From contig CAZZMD010000017.1 in NCBI GenBank assembly GCA_964655355.1, forward strand, positions 7,991 through 71,990: a DNA stretch of 64,000 nucleotides, read 5' to 3'. The notes below the pieces were generated by a model that saw only the letters and a list, made by a program, of their open reading frames with translations, was not told where the DNA came from and did not search any database. The stretch comes from CALGDE01 sp964655355. Its GTDB lineage: Bacteria > Cyanobacteriota > Cyanobacteriia > CACIAM-69d. The position numbers and the translations under genes are program-made. Position 1 is the first letter of the stretch, and every line of letters starts with the position of its first letter. Positions 17,921 through 27,144 of this stretch are shown in pieces.

Positions 17921-18811
17921 ATGGCACAAACCCACGATCGCTCCGACCGCCATCAGCGTCAATCCTACCGTTGGTCCTACCAAGGGCGATCGCACTCAAT
18001 CGCCTATGAAACCCTAGGAGAAGGACCATCCATATTATTGTTGCCAGCCTTCAGCACGGTTTCCAGCCGCACCGAACTCGAAGGCATTGCTCAAATTCTT
18101 GCCCCGCATTTTCAAGTCATTAGGTTGGATTGGTTGGGGTTTGGAGACTCTGGTCGCCCCCCAGTCCAATACAATCGACCGCTTTACCAGCAACTGCTCC
18201 AGGATTTTGTGCAAGCGTGCTGCCCCCATCCCCTCGCCATCCTCGCCGCCGGCCATGCCGCAGGGTATGCCATGCACCTCGCCCAAGCCCAGCCCAACAA
18301 TTGCTCAAAGCTACTGCTCGTTGCCCCCACCTGGAAAGGTCCGTTACGGGCGATGGGAGCACCGAAGCCGATGGCGAGTGGCGTCAGAAATTTGGTGCGA
18401 TCGCCCCTATTGGGACAGGCACTTTATGCGGGCAACACCCACCCCGCCTTTCTGAAATGGATGTATCAGCGTCACGTGTATGTCAATGGGGACAAACTGA
18501 CGCCCGAGTTTATGGCCGTCAAACATCAAATCACCCAGCAACCCGGTGCTCGATTCGCCCCTGCCGCCTTCGTCACAGGGGGGCTTGATCCCATGGGCGA
18601 TCGCGACGAATGGTTGAAGGTCGGGCGATCGCTGACCATGCCCGTGCAACTGATTCTTCCGGAGCAATCTCCCCCCAAATCCAAAGCGGAAATGGAAGCC
18701 CTCGCCCAACTCCCCCAAATACAAGAGCAGCGACTCCCCGGCACTTTAGGTGTCTATGAAGAATATGCCGATAAAGCGGGCAAGGCCGCTCTAGCATTTT
18801 TTCAAACCTAA
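17921..18811 (+). CDS. Alpha/beta-hydrolase-fold protein lacking the nucleophile serine
   Basis: A 296-residue alpha/beta-hydrolase fold. The oxyanion strand (LLLPAFSTVSSRTEL) and the strand-helix DWLGFGDSGRPP are typical. The nucleophile elbow reads G-H-A-A-G at 111-115, where active family members have GxSxG, so Ala113 replaces the catalytic Ser. The usual His near the C terminus is also not evident (LGVYEEYADKA). An acid (GGLDPMGDRDEW) remains. It is therefore a non-catalytic or altered-mechanism member. It is convergent with the desaturase gene 29 bp away. Confidence 0.78.
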   Translation: MAQTHDRSDRHQRQSYRWSYQGRSHSIAYETLGEGPSILLLPAFSTVSSRTELEGIAQILAPHFQVIRLDWLGFGDSGRPPVQYNRPLYQQLLQDFVQACCPHPLAILAAGHAAGYAMHLAQAQPNNCSKLLLVAPTWKGPLRAMGAPKPMASGVRNLVRSPLLGQALYAGNTHPAFLKWMYQRHVYVNGDKLTPEFMAVKHQITQQPGARFAPAAFVTGGLDPMGDRDEWLKVGRSLTMPVQLILPEQSPPKSKAEMEALAQLPQIQEQRLPGTLGVYEEYADKAGKAALAFFQT

Positions 18812-18840
18812 GAAAAAAGCCTAGGAAGAGAAAGTAGACA

Positions 18841-19689
18841 TCATGAGCGCACTTTCCAAACAAGCCCTAATCTTTGCATGATTCTAATCATTAGGAATGA
18901 GACATCAAACTCGTAGGGATGATGGGTAAAAGAGGCTGATGAGGGATTGGCGTGGTGATTATTATGCCACCCCTCACCAAACCCCAAAAGCGCAACAATG
19001 GGGTTATTACAGCTATGGTCAGAGGTATCAAAATTACGGTAGCCGAAACGATGGCAAACTGAATTAACAGAAAAGATGATATGCCAAGTCAAAACAATCC
19101 GTAGAAATCCACCCCAAATCAAAAAAGACAATGCCGTTTCGGCTCCCCCTAGCCAAAAGCCTGTCCCAAAGAGCCATGCACCCAATATCAGATTCAGCGT
19201 CAAAAAATGCCTATCAAGGAATCTAAAAACGGGGTCACTAGCAAGGTCTTTAGCTTTGCACCATAGATCCTCGCCTCTTACGATTGGATGCTCAAAGATA
19301 ATCCAACCCATATGCCCCCAAATAAAGCCCGCCCAAGGTGTGTGAATATCTAGGGCTTGATCTGAATTTGCATGATGGTTTCGATGATAGCTTACCCATT
19401 CAATAGGGCCTGATTGTACGGCAAAAACACCGAGCAGAGCCAGGGCATATTTGACCCATCGATGGGTCTCAAAACTTTTATGGGACAGCAAACGATGGTA
19501 GCCGATCGCGATACCAAATCCACCCGTTAGCACCCAACCCATCACTAGCAGGGGAATGGAATATGAAGTGTAAAACCATGGCGCGGTGAATGCGGCCAGG
19601 TGGATCACAATCATCCCTACTAATATTGCAGGTTGAAAGCGATCCTGTGCGGCATAGGTCGGCAGTTTTTTGCCTAAAGAAACTTGCAT
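18841..19689 (-). CDS. Acyl-CoA/acyl-lipid delta-9-type fatty acid desaturase
   Basis: A 282-residue membrane desaturase with the three di-iron histidine boxes: HRLLSH (65-70), HRNHH (102-106) and HNNHH (242-246). Hydrophobic pairs lie between them. Length and box spacing match the DesC/OLE1 delta-9 group, which introduces the first double bond in an acyl chain on the membrane using ferredoxin. It is followed upstream, on the same strand, by a cyclopropane-synthase-like methyltransferase (69-nt gap) and a P450, so it may supply the double bond these act on. Whether it is the housekeeping DesC or a specialised paralogue cannot be told here. Confidence 0.88.
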   Translation of the reverse strand: MQVSLGKKLPTYAAQDRFQPAILVGMIVIHLAAFTAPWFYTSYSIPLLVMGWVLTGGFGIAIGYHRLLSHKSFETHRWVKYALALLGVFAVQSGPIEWVSYHRNHHANSDQALDIHTPWAGFIWGHMGWIIFEHPIVRGEDLWCKAKDLASDPVFRFLDRHFLTLNLILGAWLFGTGFWLGGAETALSFLIWGGFLRIVLTWHIIFSVNSVCHRFGYRNFDTSDHSCNNPIVALLGFGEGWHNNHHANPSSASFTHHPYEFDVSFLMIRIMQRLGLVWKVRS

Positions 19690-19758
19690 ATTGGTTTGTT
19701 CTTAAAGTGTTTTTAAATCAAAGAGGTTGGGACCCTATTGTGGAGCCCTAGCTAGAAT

Positions 19759-21075
19759 CTAGCTGGAATATAGATACTGGCGAGTTAATGGCATACCACT
19801 CTTATTCTCCGAGGGCTTAACAAACAAAGTTTGATAGAGGTTGTTGCGACCGATTTTAAAGTCGTAAATACAGCCAGTAAAGTACATCTGATACGCACGA
19901 TAGGCTGAATCGTCAAAAAACTCACTGACACCGTCAGCATTATCTTCAAACCGTTGCTTCCAATGGCGCAAGGTGAGTTCGTAATGTTCCCGCAAATTTT
20001 CTAGGTCCCGCACCTCAAATCCAGCGTTCTCTGCTGCGCGTAATAGGTCACCAATCAACAAAATCTCGGTGTTAGGAAAAATATATTCCGTGATAAACGA
20101 ATGGGATTCTTTTCTTAACGGTTGGCGAATGGAGCAACCACTGGCTTGGTTAAATAGAATGCCACCAGGATTAAGGCAATTCCAAGCAGCTTGAAAATAC
20201 TCATTAATTAAGGCTGAGGTTAAATGCTCAGTGATGCCAACCCCAGAAATTTTGTCGAAGGTGCCAAACTTTTTGGCATCCCTGAAGTCACAAAACTCCA
20301 CCTGACAGACATCCTCAAGACCTTCTTGCTTAATCCAGTTTTGGGCATGTTCTGCTTGGAGTCGACTGAGGGTAACCCCGGTGGCACGCACGTTATAGTG
20401 TTTGGCCGCATAAATAATGAGACCGCCCCAACCACACCCCATATCGAGAAAGCGATCGCCCGATTGTAGCCTTAGTTTTTGACAGATATGCTCCAGTTTT
20501 TGGAGTTGGGCGGTGGGGAGATCATCCTCTGGGCTATGGAAATAAGCACAGGTATATTGCATGTAGGGATCCAGCCAAAGTTGCCAAAATTTAGAGGGTA
20601 AATCGTAGTGGTATTTGATGGCATCTTTTACCCGTTGCCGACCTTTTACATCCCCTGATAACACCGCTGGTTGATAGCTCCCTTGGGACGTTTCAGCGGT
20701 GGGAGGCGCAGTTGTGACTCTGGGTAATTTCAAGGCATATCGTGCTAGGGAAAACCATTCACCAATGGTGGGTTTGAGGGCAATGAGATGATCAATTAAA
20801 GGGATAAGTGCTTCGAAGTCGCCGACAACATCTGCCCGACCACTCATATACAGCTCGGCTAAGGCTTGGGTACCTCCCGAAAGAAAGAGAGTGCGCAAAA
20901 CACCGGGTTCCCGAATCACCAAGGTTACTTGGGCGGGGCGATCGCTCGGCTCCCAGCGCATACCATTCCAAAGCTCAACGGCAAATGCTTTATTCTCCAG
21001 GGGTTGAATAAAATGCTCGACCCATTGCATTGCTTCCTGGGCAAGTTGATCGTTTTTTGGGATGGTCGTTTCCAT
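19759..21075 (-). CDS. Cyclopropane-fatty-acyl-phospholipid synthase-like SAM methyltransferase
   Basis: A 438-residue CFA-synthase family protein. The N-terminal lipid-binding part (about 1-130) precedes the methyltransferase domain with the SAM loop LDMGCGWGGLIIYAA, and then the family segments GITEHL, GGILFNQASG, YIFPNTE and LREHYELTLRHW. CFA enzymes add a methylene from SAM across an acyl double bond; relatives make methyl-branched chains. It lies between a desaturase gene and a P450 gene on the same strand, consistent with a joint acyl-chain modification pathway. Confidence 0.88.
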   Translation of the reverse strand: METTIPKNDQLAQEAMQWVEHFIQPLENKAFAVELWNGMRWEPSDRPAQVTLVIREPGVLRTLFLSGGTQALAELYMSGRADVVGDFEALIPLIDHLIALKPTIGEWFSLARYALKLPRVTTAPPTAETSQGSYQPAVLSGDVKGRQRVKDAIKYHYDLPSKFWQLWLDPYMQYTCAYFHSPEDDLPTAQLQKLEHICQKLRLQSGDRFLDMGCGWGGLIIYAAKHYNVRATGVTLSRLQAEHAQNWIKQEGLEDVCQVEFCDFRDAKKFGTFDKISGVGITEHLTSALINEYFQAAWNCLNPGGILFNQASGCSIRQPLRKESHSFITEYIFPNTEILLIGDLLRAAENAGFEVRDLENLREHYELTLRHWKQRFEDNADGVSEFFDDSAYRAYQMYFTGCIYDFKIGRNNLYQTLFVKPSENKSGMPLTRQYLYSS

Positions 21076-21176
21076 ATGAAAGTCCTAAAGATAAAAGGTG
21101 ATTAAAATGCTTTCGAAAAGGTATTAGATTTTATTAGAGCAAGATAGCTATAGGCATATTAAGTCTCCTGATTTTG

Positions 21177-22673
21177 TCAGTGAGGTAGCTGAACCATCTC
21201 GCGAATAAAGCCCTGAATATTGCCAACGCCTTGGTTAAAATTGCGATCTTGAGGATGACATTTGACCAAGAGGGGAGTCGGGCTGGTCAACGTAAAAACA
21301 CCACCGGGATTGATGTCTGCGGTGGGTACAAACTCTAAGCGAAGCCGCTGCACAATCATGGCGATCGCCACCTTGAGGCTGAGTATCGCCAAGCCTTTGC
21401 CAATACAAGCACGGGTTCCTCCACTAAACGGTGAATATTCCCAAGGTTTCGGTTGCAGCGTTTCCCAACGGTCTGGCTTGAATACCTTGGGACAGTTATA
21501 CACGTCGGGGTTGAGATGCAGATGATGCAAGCTAAGAAAGACTTCGGTGCCGGGGGGGAGACCGTAGCCCACAAGCTCGGTTTCTTGTACAGCGACCTTA
21601 GGATTCCAAGGAGCGCTTGGCAGCAGCCGCAAGCCTTCTTTCACAATGTGGTCCAACAACGGCAAGTGCTTAAGTTGCTCCACCGTAGGCGCATCCCCGT
21701 GTAATGTGGCGGACAACTCATCGAGCAGATCAGCCGCAATCGCCGGATGCTGGGACAGCAATAACAAGAGCCAACCCAACGCGGATCCCGTCGCCTCTGC
21801 CCCCGCCGTCCACATGGCATTTAAATGTCCCAAAACTTGGCCCTGGTCGAGGGCGATATCGGCTTGACCGCACTGGGCATCCCACAGGAGAGAGAACACC
21901 GTCAAGCGCTGAACCTGCTCCGGCTCACCCGTAGCTAAGCGCGATCGGGCCCGCTCAGTAATGCCTAAAGCAATCTCCTCCCCTGTTTCGAGATCCTTGA
22001 GCAACCCCCGAAAAGGAGACCCCGGAAAGGCATAGGGAAACAAAATGAAAAAAATGGCGATCGGTGACCCACACTGGTACACCACATCATGAAAGAACTG
22101 TATTTCATGGTCATACATCTCTACCCCGAGCAACGCCTGGATCATCACCTTGGCCGACCAGTGGTTTGTCAGGGCTGTCAGATCCTGGGGCGATCCACCC
22201 GACCAAGACTCCAACTCCTTTTCGGTGACAGCAACGGCATCGTCTCGATACATCGCGATCGCCCGCTGGGAAAAGGCCGGGGAGAGGTACTGCCGCGCCT
22301 GACGATGGGGTGGACCATTAAGGTCAAACAACCCAGTCATATAGCGCTCCAAAACTCGATGACGAGGCGATCGATCGCGTGATCGATACAAAGTCCCTAA
22401 GAAAGGAAATCGATAAAAAACATCATTGCTTGCCAGAATCTGCTTCACCGCCTGAGGATCACAGGTTAGAACAGTGCCAGGACAATGGGCTAAAGGGGAG
22501 TAAATATTCGTCCCCCCCCGATGACTCAAAGCGACAAATGAACCATATTGGTCAAACAGCTGTCCACCGGTACGCATAGTATCGCCAAAAAAGCGTAGCC
22601 CCCTGAGAAAACGTAGCGGTGTAATGGTACGAGGAGGTCCAGGAATCGTTGCAGGTAGAGCACAAATGGACAT
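21177..22673 (-). CDS. Cytochrome P450
   Basis: A 498-residue P450. The I-helix oxygen-binding segment is AGAEATGSAL, the K-helix ExxR is EGLRL, the PERF-type segment is PDRW, and the heme loop is FSGGTRACIGKG with Cys about 423 as the iron ligand. The N terminus (PGPPRTITPLRFLRGL) is proline-rich without a strong membrane anchor, like CYP110/CYP120-type cyanobacterial enzymes, some of which hydroxylate fatty acids. It heads the minus-strand lipid cluster and is divergent from the radical SAM gene. Substrate unknown; an acyl chain is the contextual guess. Confidence 0.93.
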   Translation of the reverse strand: MSICALPATIPGPPRTITPLRFLRGLRFFGDTMRTGGQLFDQYGSFVALSHRGGTNIYSPLAHCPGTVLTCDPQAVKQILASNDVFYRFPFLGTLYRSRDRSPRHRVLERYMTGLFDLNGPPHRQARQYLSPAFSQRAIAMYRDDAVAVTEKELESWSGGSPQDLTALTNHWSAKVMIQALLGVEMYDHEIQFFHDVVYQCGSPIAIFFILFPYAFPGSPFRGLLKDLETGEEIALGITERARSRLATGEPEQVQRLTVFSLLWDAQCGQADIALDQGQVLGHLNAMWTAGAEATGSALGWLLLLLSQHPAIAADLLDELSATLHGDAPTVEQLKHLPLLDHIVKEGLRLLPSAPWNPKVAVQETELVGYGLPPGTEVFLSLHHLHLNPDVYNCPKVFKPDRWETLQPKPWEYSPFSGGTRACIGKGLAILSLKVAIAMIVQRLRLEFVPTADINPGGVFTLTSPTPLLVKCHPQDRNFNQGVGNIQGFIREMVQLPH

Positions 22674-22942
22674 TATTAATGTAACGAACTAGGAATAAAA
22701 ACAAATTTATATTTCAAGTTTTTTGTTTGATGCCTAACCCTATACCTAGATTTCCAAGGGTAGGAAGAGGGAATAATCTTAATTACAGGGCATCCACAAA
22801 AGGTTAGCGCACAAAAAATCTTGACGCCACCGTATTGTTGTCAACGCTATGGCCACTCAATAAACTTATCTATTGTTTAGTATTTAGATTTAGTCCCTAT
22901 TGCTTGCTCTATTGACAATCTCTATCGACCATCGGCAGACCT

Positions 22943-24538
22943 ATGAATAGTCCATTGAATAGTCAATCTGACAAACCTCGTATTTTGATTATCTGTACTC
23001 ATTTTCATAGCGATCGCACAGGTAAAAACGAGAAAATATTTTTACAAACCAGTGCCGGTGTACACGTCGGCTCAATGATTGATCTAACCAAATATGACGT
23101 CAAGCTTTATCACGAAAGTTATCATGGTCCCTACGACACTGAGCACTTAGATGATGTCGTGCTGGTCTTTTTGACAGGGCTCCAGAAAGATTTTGATCGC
23201 ATGCGACAGCTCGCCTACTTTTTTCGCCGTCAGGGCACGCCAGTGGTTGCCGGTGGCAATATTTGCACCATGTTTCCTGAGTTTGCCACGGAGTTTTTTG
23301 ATGCGGTGAGCGTTGGCGGCGTAGAATGCATTTTGGCGATAATGCGAGACTTTGAGCAAGGGCAGTTACAAACTATTTATCGATCTCCCCAAACTCAGCT
23401 CAGCAACTACGTGGTGAAGTATGAGTTATTGAGAGACAATCACATCTCATCAATCCTCCACTTAATTGAAGCGTCACGGGGATGTAACTTTAAATGTGAT
23501 TTTTGCGTCATTCCAGCAGAAGGAGCAAGTCACACAACCTATCGTGTCGCAACGGTTATTGAAACCATTCAGCACTCGATCCAAACCAGTCCCCGCTGGA
23601 GTTTTAAACGCCTGTTCCCCGTTGTATTTTTTATCGACAATAATTTTTCCAATAACATCCCCCATCTCAAGGAACTTTGTATCGCATTAAAGCACTCCAG
23701 ATTGCTCAAAGGGTGGGGTGCTCTGGTCACCCAAAATGTACTCCAAAACAGAGAAATTGTTGATCTGATGTCCAATTCCGGTTGTCGGGTTCTTTTCACA
23801 GGGATTGAATCCTTTGATCTGCAATTTTTGGATCGCCACAACAAGGTTCAAAACACCCATCAAAGCAATGTATTCGACGATATTGAATACGCTCAAAATC
23901 AGGGAATTGCAATTATGTATCCCTATATGTTTGATCCACGTTTTGCATCGGTAGCTGCCATGAGGCAGGACATGCAGATGCTGACGGGGTTAGACGTTGT
24001 AGCGTTCCCGGACTTTTTTACGATTGTGGCTCCCCTCGTTGGCACCAAGCTTTTTTGGAATAACGTTGATGAGGGTGGACTCTTGCCCAACTTACGGCTG
24101 CGAGATTTAGATGGTCAAACCCTTGCCTATCGTCATACGGTTGATGATCATGCCGACTATAGTGAGTTTTTGAGAATTTTATTTTCGGATCCCATGCAGT
24201 TGGTCGATCGCGTTAAGTTTTGGCGGAATTTGGCATTAAAAACGTTGAAAGTTGCGATCCATCATCCGATCGCAGGTTATGTGTTTGGCAGTTCGAGCTT
24301 AAACCAATTTAAGGGCATGTTTAAAATTCCTGAGGGAGGTGGGCGCAATTTTATTGGAGGGCAAGATATTCTCGATCCTCAATATGAACAGTATCCCGAC
24401 GATATTTCATCTGAGGATAAATCGCGGTATTTTGATCCGATCAAAATTACCGACGATGCTGGCAATTTGCAACCTTGGCTTCGCCCTTATCACCCCCAGA
24501 CATCTATAGCGACAACCTCCCCCGTGGCTAACGGTTAG
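22943..24538 (+). CDS. B12-binding-type radical SAM protein
   Basis: A 531-residue protein. Residues 10-140 resemble a cobalamin-binding Rossmann-like domain (ILIICTHFHS, VVLVFLTGLQKDF, PVVAGGNICT) without a clear DxHxxG, so cobalamin binding is uncertain. The radical SAM domain has the cluster motif Cx3Cx2C at C181, C185 and C188 (RGCNFKCDFC). Downstream segments (DNNFSNN, LFTGIESF) are typical of the B12-radical SAM family, which includes methylases and hopanoid enzymes. The gene begins the plus-strand run into devC (12 bp later), which implies co-transcription with an exporter. The C-terminal 90 residues are family-specific. Confidence 0.85.
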   Translation: MNSPLNSQSDKPRILIICTHFHSDRTGKNEKIFLQTSAGVHVGSMIDLTKYDVKLYHESYHGPYDTEHLDDVVLVFLTGLQKDFDRMRQLAYFFRRQGTPVVAGGNICTMFPEFATEFFDAVSVGGVECILAIMRDFEQGQLQTIYRSPQTQLSNYVVKYELLRDNHISSILHLIEASRGCNFKCDFCVIPAEGASHTTYRVATVIETIQHSIQTSPRWSFKRLFPVVFFIDNNFSNNIPHLKELCIALKHSRLLKGWGALVTQNVLQNREIVDLMSNSGCRVLFTGIESFDLQFLDRHNKVQNTHQSNVFDDIEYAQNQGIAIMYPYMFDPRFASVAAMRQDMQMLTGLDVVAFPDFFTIVAPLVGTKLFWNNVDEGGLLPNLRLRDLDGQTLAYRHTVDDHADYSEFLRILFSDPMQLVDRVKFWRNLALKTLKVAIHHPIAGYVFGSSSLNQFKGMFKIPEGGGRNFIGGQDILDPQYEQYPDDISSEDKSRYFDPIKITDDAGNLQPWLRPYHPQTSIATTSPVANG

Positions 24539-24550
24539 CCTACTCCAACG

Positions 24551-25762
24551 ATGAAGCGATCGCGCCGTTCTTCCCGTTCTCAGTCCCTAAAATCCAAACG
24601 CATTACTTTTAGGGTGCCTCTAGCTTGGCGACAGTTGAGCTATCAAAAGAGTCGCTTTCTGATGGCTTCCTTAGGGATTTCATCAGCGATTATTTTGATG
24701 TTTGTCCAACTCGGCTTTATGGGGGCACTGAACGAGAGTAATACGGTATTGCATCAGCATCTTCGAGGCGACCTGGTGATGTTAGATGCCAAAACCCAGG
24801 CATTAGTTTTAGCCAATACTTTCTCTCGTCAACGTCTTTATCAGTTATTAAACTTTAAGGAGGTCGAGGACATTAGTCCTATTTATTTAAAAACGGGAGT
24901 TTTTAGGAATCCCAAAACAGGAGAATCACGAACAATTGCAATCTATGGGATTAATCCCATTGAGCAGCCTTTCGAATTCCCTGAACTTGATCAAGACATT
25001 CAACATATTTATCTGACTGATACTGTTCTTTTTGACCGAGGTTCCACCTCAGAGTATGGTCCCATCGAAGCAGACTTTGAGTCCGGCGACGATGTTTTTA
25101 TTGAGCTCAATGATCAGCGAATTAGAGTTGGCGAAATCATAACATTTACAGGGACATCGTTTGGCATTACTGGCAGTGTGGTTACCAGCGACAAGAACTT
25201 TGCTCGCTTATTTCCTGAGCTTAGCCATCTAGATCAGGCTGCCATTGGAGTGGTCCGTCTCCAACCCGGATTGGATGCTGACGAAGTTGCCTCAACTCTA
25301 CGTAAGCACCTTCCCTCCGATGTCGTGCTCTTGACTGCGGATGAATTTATTCAAAAAGAGTATGCCTACTGGCAAGGCACGACAGCCGTGGGATTTATCT
25401 TTCAAATGGGAGCCGCCGTTGGTTTTTTGATTGGCATGTATATTGTCTATCAAGTACTTTTTACGGATGTTGCTAATCATATTCCTGACTACGCGATTCT
25501 CAAGTCCAAAGGGTATCCTAGCTCCTACTTTTTGAGTCTGGTCATTCAAGAGTCGTTAATCCTTTCAATATCAAGTTATATCCCTGGTTATATTTGTGCT
25601 ATAGGGCTCTACAAACTAGTGCAAATTGGGACTAAGCTGCCTGCTTTTATGACCCTTGAGCGTGCCATCTTAGTATTAATTCTGACCTTTTCAATGTCTT
25701 TGTTTGCAGGGTTTCTGGTCATGCGAAAGCTCAAAGATTCTGATCCTGCTGATCTGTTTTAA
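24551..25762 (+). CDS. devC: DevC-type ABC exporter permease
   Basis: A 403-residue MacB/FtsX-type permease. It has a basic N terminus, a first transmembrane helix at about 35-58, a large extracytoplasmic domain (60-275), then three transmembrane helices (about 283-310, 325-350 and 368-392). This is the layout of DevC, the membrane partner of DevA and DevB. In heterocystous cyanobacteria DevBCA exports glycolipids; paralogues exist elsewhere. It lies between the radical SAM gene and devB-like and devA-like genes, so the cargo may be the product of this locus. Confidence 0.88.
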   Translation: MKRSRRSSRSQSLKSKRITFRVPLAWRQLSYQKSRFLMASLGISSAIILMFVQLGFMGALNESNTVLHQHLRGDLVMLDAKTQALVLANTFSRQRLYQLLNFKEVEDISPIYLKTGVFRNPKTGESRTIAIYGINPIEQPFEFPELDQDIQHIYLTDTVLFDRGSTSEYGPIEADFESGDDVFIELNDQRIRVGEIITFTGTSFGITGSVVTSDKNFARLFPELSHLDQAAIGVVRLQPGLDADEVASTLRKHLPSDVVLLTADEFIQKEYAYWQGTTAVGFIFQMGAAVGFLIGMYIVYQVLFTDVANHIPDYAILKSKGYPSSYFLSLVIQESLILSISSYIPGYICAIGLYKLVQIGTKLPAFMTLERAILVLILTFSMSLFAGFLVMRKLKDSDPADLF

Positions 25763-25914
25763 TCCTTACAACTTTAATTTTAATTCTTACAATTCCAATC
25801 CCTATACAACTTCAATCCTTGCAAAGTTTATAATTTAAGATTCTCTGCATTGTGGTGACGGAGCTTATTGAAGTTGTTACGATAAAAGACCAAGATTACA
25901 AAGCCCTATTTCCA

Positions 25915-27084
25915 ATGAAGAAGATTTGGGGAGTAGCCATTTTTCTGGGCGGGTTGTTAGGTGGCGCACTCATCCTCTATGCGTTGCAACTCCGTTCCGT
26001 TAGTTCTGAAGGCACCCCCCAACCTGCCGTTGAGGCTAGCGTCACGCCACAACCTGCTTCTGTCGCCGCCCTTGGTCGCTTGGAACCCCGCGATAAGGTT
26101 CTCAATCTAGGGGCTCCGTCTGCCCTTACGCGGGCGCGGGTGCTGGAGCTGCGGGTTAAGGAAGGGGATTGGGTGACGGCGAATCAGGTCATTGCCACCC
26201 TGGATACCTATGGTGAGCGACGGGCTGCTTTGATGGAAGCTACCGTACAAGTCGAGTCAGCCCAAGCTAGGCTTCAACAGGTTTTGGCGGGGGCTAAGCG
26301 TGGTGAGGTCAATGCTCAGATCGCTAGGATTTCTGAGCTAGAGGCTCAACTGGAGGGCGATTTGTTGGTGCAGGATCGCAAGATTGCTCGCTTACAAGCG
26401 GAGTACAGCAATGCGGTGGCTGAGTACCGACGTTTCCAAGCCTTATACGACGATGGTGCTACGTCTGAGTCCAGCCGGGATGTGCGCGAAACCACGATGT
26501 TGACGGTTCGCCGTCAGATGCAAACCGAGGAGGAAACGCGATCGCAACGACTTAACACGGGACAAAATCGTATTCGCGAAGCCAAAGCCACCCTTGATCG
26601 CATTCAGGACGTCCGCCCCGAGGATGTCGCCGTTGCGCAAACCGATATTGAACGGGCAAAAGCGGCCCAAGCTCTAGCCAAAGCCGCGTTGCAAAACACC
26701 GTCATTCAAGCCCCTGTCGCTGGAAAAATCCTGCGCATTCATGCCCGGTCCGGTGAAGTGATTGCCGAGGAGGGCATTGTCACCCTGGGGCGCACGGATG
26801 CCATGTACGTGATTGCGGAGGTGTATGAGGCTGATATTCAGCGGGTTGCGGTGGGGAAAAAAGCGACGGTGACCAGTGAATATGGGGGCTTCAGCGGTGA
26901 ATTGTCGGGGGTGGTCGAACAGCTAGGGTTAGAGATTCTCAACAATAGTCTCTATGATCCCAATCCCCTGAGCCGTAGTGAGGCCCGTGTCGTGGAAGTG
27001 GCTGTTCGGCTGGATGATGCGGATAGCGATCGCGTCAGTCATTTAACCAATCTGCAAGTTCGAGTTTTGATTGACACTGACTAG
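25915..27084 (+). CDS. devB: DevB-type periplasmic adaptor (HlyD family)
   Basis: About 389 residues from ATG 25915, which directly precedes a single transmembrane anchor (WGVAIFLGGLLGGALILYAL). A GTG at 25852 would add 21 residues. After the anchor come the lipoyl-like half (VAALGRLEPRDKVLNL, VKEGDWV), a long coiled-coil hairpin (about 115-260) and the second lipoyl half with beta-barrel (VIQAPVAGKIL, then GLEILNNSLYDPNP). This is the DevB signature arrangement. It would connect the inner-membrane DevC/DevA pair to an outer-membrane channel of TolC type, which is not in this window. Confidence 0.88.
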   Translation: MKKIWGVAIFLGGLLGGALILYALQLRSVSSEGTPQPAVEASVTPQPASVAALGRLEPRDKVLNLGAPSALTRARVLELRVKEGDWVTANQVIATLDTYGERRAALMEATVQVESAQARLQQVLAGAKRGEVNAQIARISELEAQLEGDLLVQDRKIARLQAEYSNAVAEYRRFQALYDDGATSESSRDVRETTMLTVRRQMQTEEETRSQRLNTGQNRIREAKATLDRIQDVRPEDVAVAQTDIERAKAAQALAKAALQNTVIQAPVAGKILRIHARSGEVIAEEGIVTLGRTDAMYVIAEVYEADIQRVAVGKKATVTSEYGGFSGELSGVVEQLGLEILNNSLYDPNPLSRSEARVVEVAVRLDDADSDRVSHLTNLQVRVLIDTD

Positions 27085-27116
27085 GTATCCCACTAGGTAT
27101 CCCACTAAATATCCCA
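27081..27116 (+). repeat. 12-bp x3 tandem repeat between devB and devA
   Basis: CTAGGTATCCCA occurs twice in tandem, followed by a third copy with two changes. The first unit overlaps the devB stop codon. Confidence 0.8.
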
Positions 27117-27144
27117 AAAGCTATTATCTAAGCCGTCGATTGTA

